The notes under the pieces were generated by a model. It saw only the letters and a list, made by a program, of their open reading frames with translations. It searched no databases and had not been told where the DNA came from. Below are positions 60,790-64,000 of a stretch of 64,000 bases of DNA, piece by piece. A program made the translations under genes and the position numbers. This DNA comes from Aminipila butyrica (GTDB lineage Bacteria > Bacillota > Clostridia > Peptostreptococcales > Anaerovoracaceae), in NCBI RefSeq assembly GCF_010669305.1, contig NZ_CP048649.1:744001-808000 (forward strand), given 5' to 3'. Numbering within the stretch: position 1 is the stretch's first letter; each line of letters starts with the position of its first letter.

Positions 60790-60862
60790 AGACCCTATAA
60801 GGGACACCATATAAAAGAGCATGCTCGCTCAAAAAATGGATTTTACCTTTTAGGGTCTTTTG
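60790..60862 (+). terminator. Rho-independent terminator after ctfB
   Basis: AGACCCTATAAGG and CCTTTTAGGGTCT form a long stem with one mismatch around a loop containing a GAGCATGCTC palindrome, followed by TTTGTTG. Confidence 0.65.
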
Positions 60863-60877
60863 TTGTATTTATAAAGG

Positions 60878-61951
60878 TCATTGATTTAAACCTAAGTAAC
60901 CTTCCACTCGGTTGCGGCCTTGCTCTTTGGCTTTATATAAAGCTTGATCGGCCATATCGATTAAGGCTTTATAATTGGAGGCCTGACAGGCTTTTGCTTC
61001 GGCAAAGCCTATGCTGACGGTGATAATGCCTAGAGGTGATTCTGCGAAAGGAATCTGCAAGCTCTGTATGGTCTCCAGCAGTTCCCCACAGATGGCTCGA
61101 AGCTCTTCGTATCCGTAATCCTGGCCTAGAGCGATAAATTCTTCGCCTCCGTAGCGGAATATATCCAACCCGTAGGGCTTAAAGAAGGAAGAGAAACTTT
61201 TGCCCAGTTCTTTGAGCACGGCATCTCCTTTTTGGTGCCCGTAATCGTCATTGTATTTCTTGAAGTGATCAATATCAATCATAATCACTGCGTTCAACGA
61301 AAATAGCCCGTAGCTGTCTTCGCTGGTTTTTAAGGTATCTGACAGCTTCCGGCGGTTCGATAGGGTGGTGAGAATATCCGTATCCCGCTGTTTTGTCAAT
61401 TTTCGGTTCATTTCGATGTTGTTGATGCGGATAGATGTCATGAACTGGCCGATAAAAAGACCGATGATGCAGAAGGCCGTGCAGTTGACCAAATCAACGT
61501 GAGCAAAGGCTGGAGGCTGATAGAAAACGGACAGAGCGCAGAACATGACAGACATGGCCACCATAATGGTGTTGACCCGCCAGCGCAGATCTAGGATGAC
61601 CATTGGAGCGATAAGAATCAAGCAAATAAAGGTAACGCTGACCGCTCGGGGCGGGATGAAAATGCCCAAATAAGCGGCAGCTGCCAGGCAGTAACACAGA
61701 TACGTGTAAATCAGAGGCAGAACCAGATTCAGCCGCTTGGGAATGAACCACTTAGATAGACAATAGAATACAGCGGAAACCAACGTACTCAGTCCATAAA
61801 AGCAAAACAGTAAAAAATCCCCTGAGTTTATGCTGAGAGCCGTTAAACACGCCCATATGGCAGCAGCAATGAAGGACAACTGCCGGAGTATTTGATTATT
61901 TATACAGGAAATCTCCTGCAAATTTCGAAGGATGGCGTGCTTGCTGATCAT
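60878..61951 (-). CDS. Membrane-anchored diguanylate cyclase (GGDEF)
   Basis: 357 residues. The first 180 contain about six hydrophobic segments (LLFCFYGLSTLVSAVFYCL, AAAAYLGIFI, VSVTFICLILIAPMVIL and others), an uncharacterised sensor region. The GGDEF domain begins at DILTTLSNRRKLSD and has an active-looking signature RYGGEEF plus MIDIDHFKKYND and YKAKEQGRNRV. It is expected to make c-di-GMP. No RxxD inhibitory site is obvious. It is convergent with the CoA transferase. Confidence 0.9.
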   Translation of the reverse strand: MISKHAILRNLQEISCINNQILRQLSFIAAAIWACLTALSINSGDFLLFCFYGLSTLVSAVFYCLSKWFIPKRLNLVLPLIYTYLCYCLAAAAYLGIFIPPRAVSVTFICLILIAPMVILDLRWRVNTIMVAMSVMFCALSVFYQPPAFAHVDLVNCTAFCIIGLFIGQFMTSIRINNIEMNRKLTKQRDTDILTTLSNRRKLSDTLKTSEDSYGLFSLNAVIMIDIDHFKKYNDDYGHQKGDAVLKELGKSFSSFFKPYGLDIFRYGGEEFIALGQDYGYEELRAICGELLETIQSLQIPFAESPLGIITVSIGFAEAKACQASNYKALIDMADQALYKAKEQGRNRVEGYLGLNQ

Positions 61952-62272
61952 GTTTGGTATATTCCCTTGCTAATTTTCTTGCTTTAAAGTATATCATTTT
62001 TATGAGTTGTGTGCAATGAAACCTGTCTGTAATTCTTGGAAAAATCTATGTAGACAGTCAGGTACAGGCGGGGGAGGGATCAGCAAGGAAGAGGGGTTGC
62101 CACTAATTTATAGAAAAAATAGAAAACAAAAAAGTTTAACGATATTTAATAATAATGTAACGTTCCCTTAATGCAATGCACATATTTCTGTGATAGAATC
62201 ATAAAGAAATATAGATGCTGAAATTAGTTTGCTGCTGGATGTGGGGGCAGCAAGGAGAAAGAAGAGGAAAAT
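61952..62272. other. Divergent intergenic region between GGDEF and HD genes
   Basis: 321 bp of mostly AT-rich DNA with no ORF or strong hairpin that I can support. It must hold the two divergent promoters; I could not fix them with confidence. Confidence 0.5.
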
Positions 62273-62956
62273 ATGAGCAAGAGACAGATTACATTTGAAG
62301 AGATTAAACACAATCAAGAGATTTCTACCTATATCAAGAAAGGCAATGACCTGTTGGGGGCTATCGGCTTTACGGAACACGGGTTTGCCCATGCGGGGAA
62401 GGTGGCAGAACGAGCGGCAGAGATATTGACAGCTTTGGGATACGATTCGCGGACCATTGAGTTGGCTAAGATTGCCGGATATATACACGATATTGGAAAT
62501 TGCATTAACCGTCACGACCACGCCCAGAGTGGTGCTGTCATGGCCTTTCGTATATTGGATAGAATGCACTTTGATGCAGAAGAACTGGCGGATATCATCG
62601 GAGCAGTGGGCAATCACGACGAAGGGACCGGCGTAGCCTTCAGTCCCATTTCCGCAGCACTCATTCTAGCCGATAAATCGGATGTGCGCAGAAGCCGGGT
62701 GAGATACAAGAATCGAAACGAAGAAAAACTATCCGAGGATATTCATGACCGGGTCAATTATGCGGTTCATCACAGCTACCTTACCGTCAATCCGGAGCAA
62801 AAGTCCATTGTACTGGAGCTGAGCATCGACACAGAAATCAGTGCTGTCATGGAATATTTTGAAATCTTTCTGACCAGAATGAGCATGTGCCGGAATGCCG
62901 CACAGTTTTTAGGACTGTCATTTGAGTTGAACATTAACAATACCCGCCTCTTATAA
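62273..62956 (+). CDS. HD domain phosphohydrolase
   Basis: 227 residues. Metal ligands of the HD fold are visible as HGFAHAGKVAERA, YIHDIGN and HDHAQSG, and NHDEGTG, and a late Asp in ADKSDVRRSRVR. Members hydrolyse phosphate esters of nucleotides or second messengers; the target is not predictable. GAAGAGGAAAAT precedes the ATG. It could be functionally linked to the divergent GGDEF gene, but that is only context. Confidence 0.86.
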   Translation: MSKRQITFEEIKHNQEISTYIKKGNDLLGAIGFTEHGFAHAGKVAERAAEILTALGYDSRTIELAKIAGYIHDIGNCINRHDHAQSGAVMAFRILDRMHFDAEELADIIGAVGNHDEGTGVAFSPISAALILADKSDVRRSRVRYKNRNEEKLSEDIHDRVNYAVHHSYLTVNPEQKSIVLELSIDTEISAVMEYFEIFLTRMSMCRNAAQFLGLSFELNINNTRLL

Positions 62957-62972
62957 AGGGGTGGGATTTTTT
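62943..62972 (+). terminator. Rho-independent terminator overlapping the HD gene end
   Basis: CCCGCCTC pairs with GGGGTGGG (two wobble pairs) around the stop codon, followed by six T. Confidence 0.7.
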
Positions 62973-63131
62973 GTCCTTTTATTAGATCATCAAATTTGTC
63001 GTACATTCTAGAAAATTTGATTTCAAATCCTTTCTGTCCATATTTTGTATACAATATACAAAAAGTCGAATAAACATCCCATATAAAACATATAGTTATT
63101 TTAGATACCAAAAATATCAACCTTAACAAGC

Positions 63132-63211
63132 AGAGGTAAACCCCTTACACCCTTAAAACTTTAATGAAGTGCAGTGTAAGCGCGCTAAATGGTTTATTGA
63201 ACTTTACCTCT
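63132..63211 (+). other. Structured leader candidate upstream of the antiporter gene
   Basis: AGAGGTAAA (63132-63140) pairs perfectly with TTTACCTCT (63203-63211) and encloses CTTACAC/GTGTAAG (63144-63150 with 63174-63180). It lies 160 nt before the antiporter start and before a TATAAT box at 63223-63228. I do not recognise a known riboswitch class in it. No gene is visible in 62957-63373. Confidence 0.4.
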
Positions 63212-63373
63212 ATTCAAACGAATATAATTTGCCGCAGAGACATACCGCGGATGTTGATGCAGCGTTATATTACATGTAAAGGCCTTGTTCCAATGGGTGC
63301 AGCGTTTTTACAAAAGCATTTTTCAATTCCAATTTTATAGGAACTTTTTAGGACAATGTTAAGGAGGTTAGAA

Positions 63374-64000
63374 ATGGGTAATGACAATGGTGCAGCAGGT
63401 GGAAAAGAGCTGGGTCTAGTCAGACTGACTGGTGTAATTATCGGTTCAACCATCGGCGGCGGCGTTTTCAGCATGGCTGGAGATATGGCAGCAGGCGGAG
63501 CAAATACTGCGGCTGTATTAGTAGCCTGGGTAATTGCAGGTATCGGTATGTATGGTCTGATGATGTGCTTCTTCGGACTAAACAAACTGAAGCCAGAGTT
63601 AACAAACGGTATTTATAGTTATGCAAAGGCTGGTTTTGGAGATTTTGTAGGCTTCAACTCTGCCTGGGGTTATTGGATAAGTGCATTGCTTTGTAATGTT
63701 GCTTATACCACGCTTTTATTTGCCGCTATCGGCTATTTTCTCCCTGTATTTGGGGTAGGCAATAATTTACCATCTATTATCGGTGCATCGATTGTAATAT
63801 GGTTCCTCAATTACTTAGTATTGAGAGGATTAAAGGAAGCTACGGCTATCAACGTAGTAACCACCATTGCGAAGTTAATCCCAATCTTCGTATTTGTTTT
63901 GACAATCATCGTAATCCGGGCTTTTGATCCAGCAATCTTCATGAATAACTTTTGGGGTGATGGCAGTGTCTCCTTCATGGATCAGGTAAAATCCACGACT
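63374..64000 (+). CDS. arcD: ArcD-like basic amino acid antiporter, 3' end outside window
   Basis: 209 codons open to the right edge with no stop. The start has AAGGAGG 7 nt before the ATG. It matches APC-superfamily arginine/ornithine-type antiporters: LTGVIIGSTIGGGVFSMAGD, then YSYAKAGFGDFVGFNSAWGYW and LRGLKEATAINVVTT. At least five membrane spans are present. It would exchange a basic amino acid for its decarboxylated or deiminated product; the partner enzymes would lie beyond the window. Which amino acid is carried is not visible. Confidence 0.82.
   Translation, partial: MGNDNGAAGGKELGLVRLTGVIIGSTIGGGVFSMAGDMAAGGANTAAVLVAWVIAGIGMYGLMMCFFGLNKLKPELTNGIYSYAKAGFGDFVGFNSAWGYWISALLCNVAYTTLLFAAIGYFLPVFGVGNNLPSIIGASIVIWFLNYLVLRGLKEATAINVVTTIAKLIPIFVFVLTIIVIRAFDPAIFMNNFWGDGSVSFMDQVKSTT

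Noticed and set aside
63132..63211. Lysine or c-di-GMP riboswitch
   Set aside because: Size and conserved loops do not match either class, so I list it only as an unassigned structure.
1..64000. tRNA or rRNA genes
   Set aside because: No T-arm GTTCRA-type segment with a matching acceptor stem, and no rRNA-like sequence was recognised on either strand by eye.

Overview
The window is chromosomal DNA of an anaerobic, endospore-forming Clostridia-type Bacillota. The reasons are the ferredoxin-based metabolism (pyruvate:ferredoxin oxidoreductase, NfnAB, acetoacetate/butyrate-type CoA transferase), the spore genes (csp proteases, sleC, spoIID, a BclB-type collagen-like exosporium protein), Gram-positive surface anchoring (LPXTG protein plus sortase) and an agr-like peptide quorum-sensing system. 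The sequence does not settle a genus. I see no prophage, insertion sequence, CRISPR array, rRNA or tRNA. Both ends cut a gene: the pyruvate:ferredoxin oxidoreductase at the left and an ArcD-like antiporter at the right.

Layout. 1-5.6 kb: 3' part of PFOR, nfnA, nfnB and a beta-CASP metallo-hydrolase. 5.7-10.9 kb: niaR and an M20 amidohydrolase on the minus strand, then a DUF5685 protein, a J-domain protein, a small membrane protein and dapB. 11-17.7 kb: a germination locus, with three subtilisin-like Csp proteases (minus) divergent from the cortex-lytic enzyme SleC (plus). 17.8-22 kb: an agr-like system with a LytTR regulator and GHKL kinase on the plus strand converging on agrBD on the minus strand, then two small membrane proteins that share the agrB upstream region. 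The AgrD gene is only 44 codons and carries Ser where the ring-forming Cys is normally found. 22-31.3 kb: CYTH protein, then a protein quality-control run (tig, clpP, clpX, lon), engB, a YkvA-like protein, hpt and pduL.

31.6-42.1 kb is a surface region: a two-module hypothetical protein, a 1652-residue VWA/repeat/LPKTG surface protein, a sortase, a BTAD-type regulator with a degenerate GGDEF-like end, a BclB-type collagen-like protein and a transglutaminase-like lipoprotein. 42.2-46.1 kb is a compact type IV pilus-like operon (PilC-like protein, four small single-span proteins, PilT-like ATPase). 46.4-51.7 kb: murA, spoIID, a two-subunit class I fumarase and an EAL-HDOD protein. 51.8-56.3 kb is an iron block (two feoA, feoB, a Cys-rich FeoB-associated peptide, then DUF3793, flavodoxin and DUF2325 proteins) tied together by four copies of a 16-bp GTTAGC-N4-GCTAAC element. 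56.4-64 kb: an Mrp-NifX fusion with its DUF134 regulator, a PocR/chemoreceptor-like protein, CoA transferase, a membrane GGDEF protein, an HD phosphohydrolase and the start of the ArcD-like antiporter.

The most promising items are the convergent agr system with a predicted serine-lactone pheromone and its candidate operator, the iron-type operator family around feo, the Csp-SleC germination cassette with three intact triads, and the reduced pilus operon with a PilT-like ATPase as its only visible motor.
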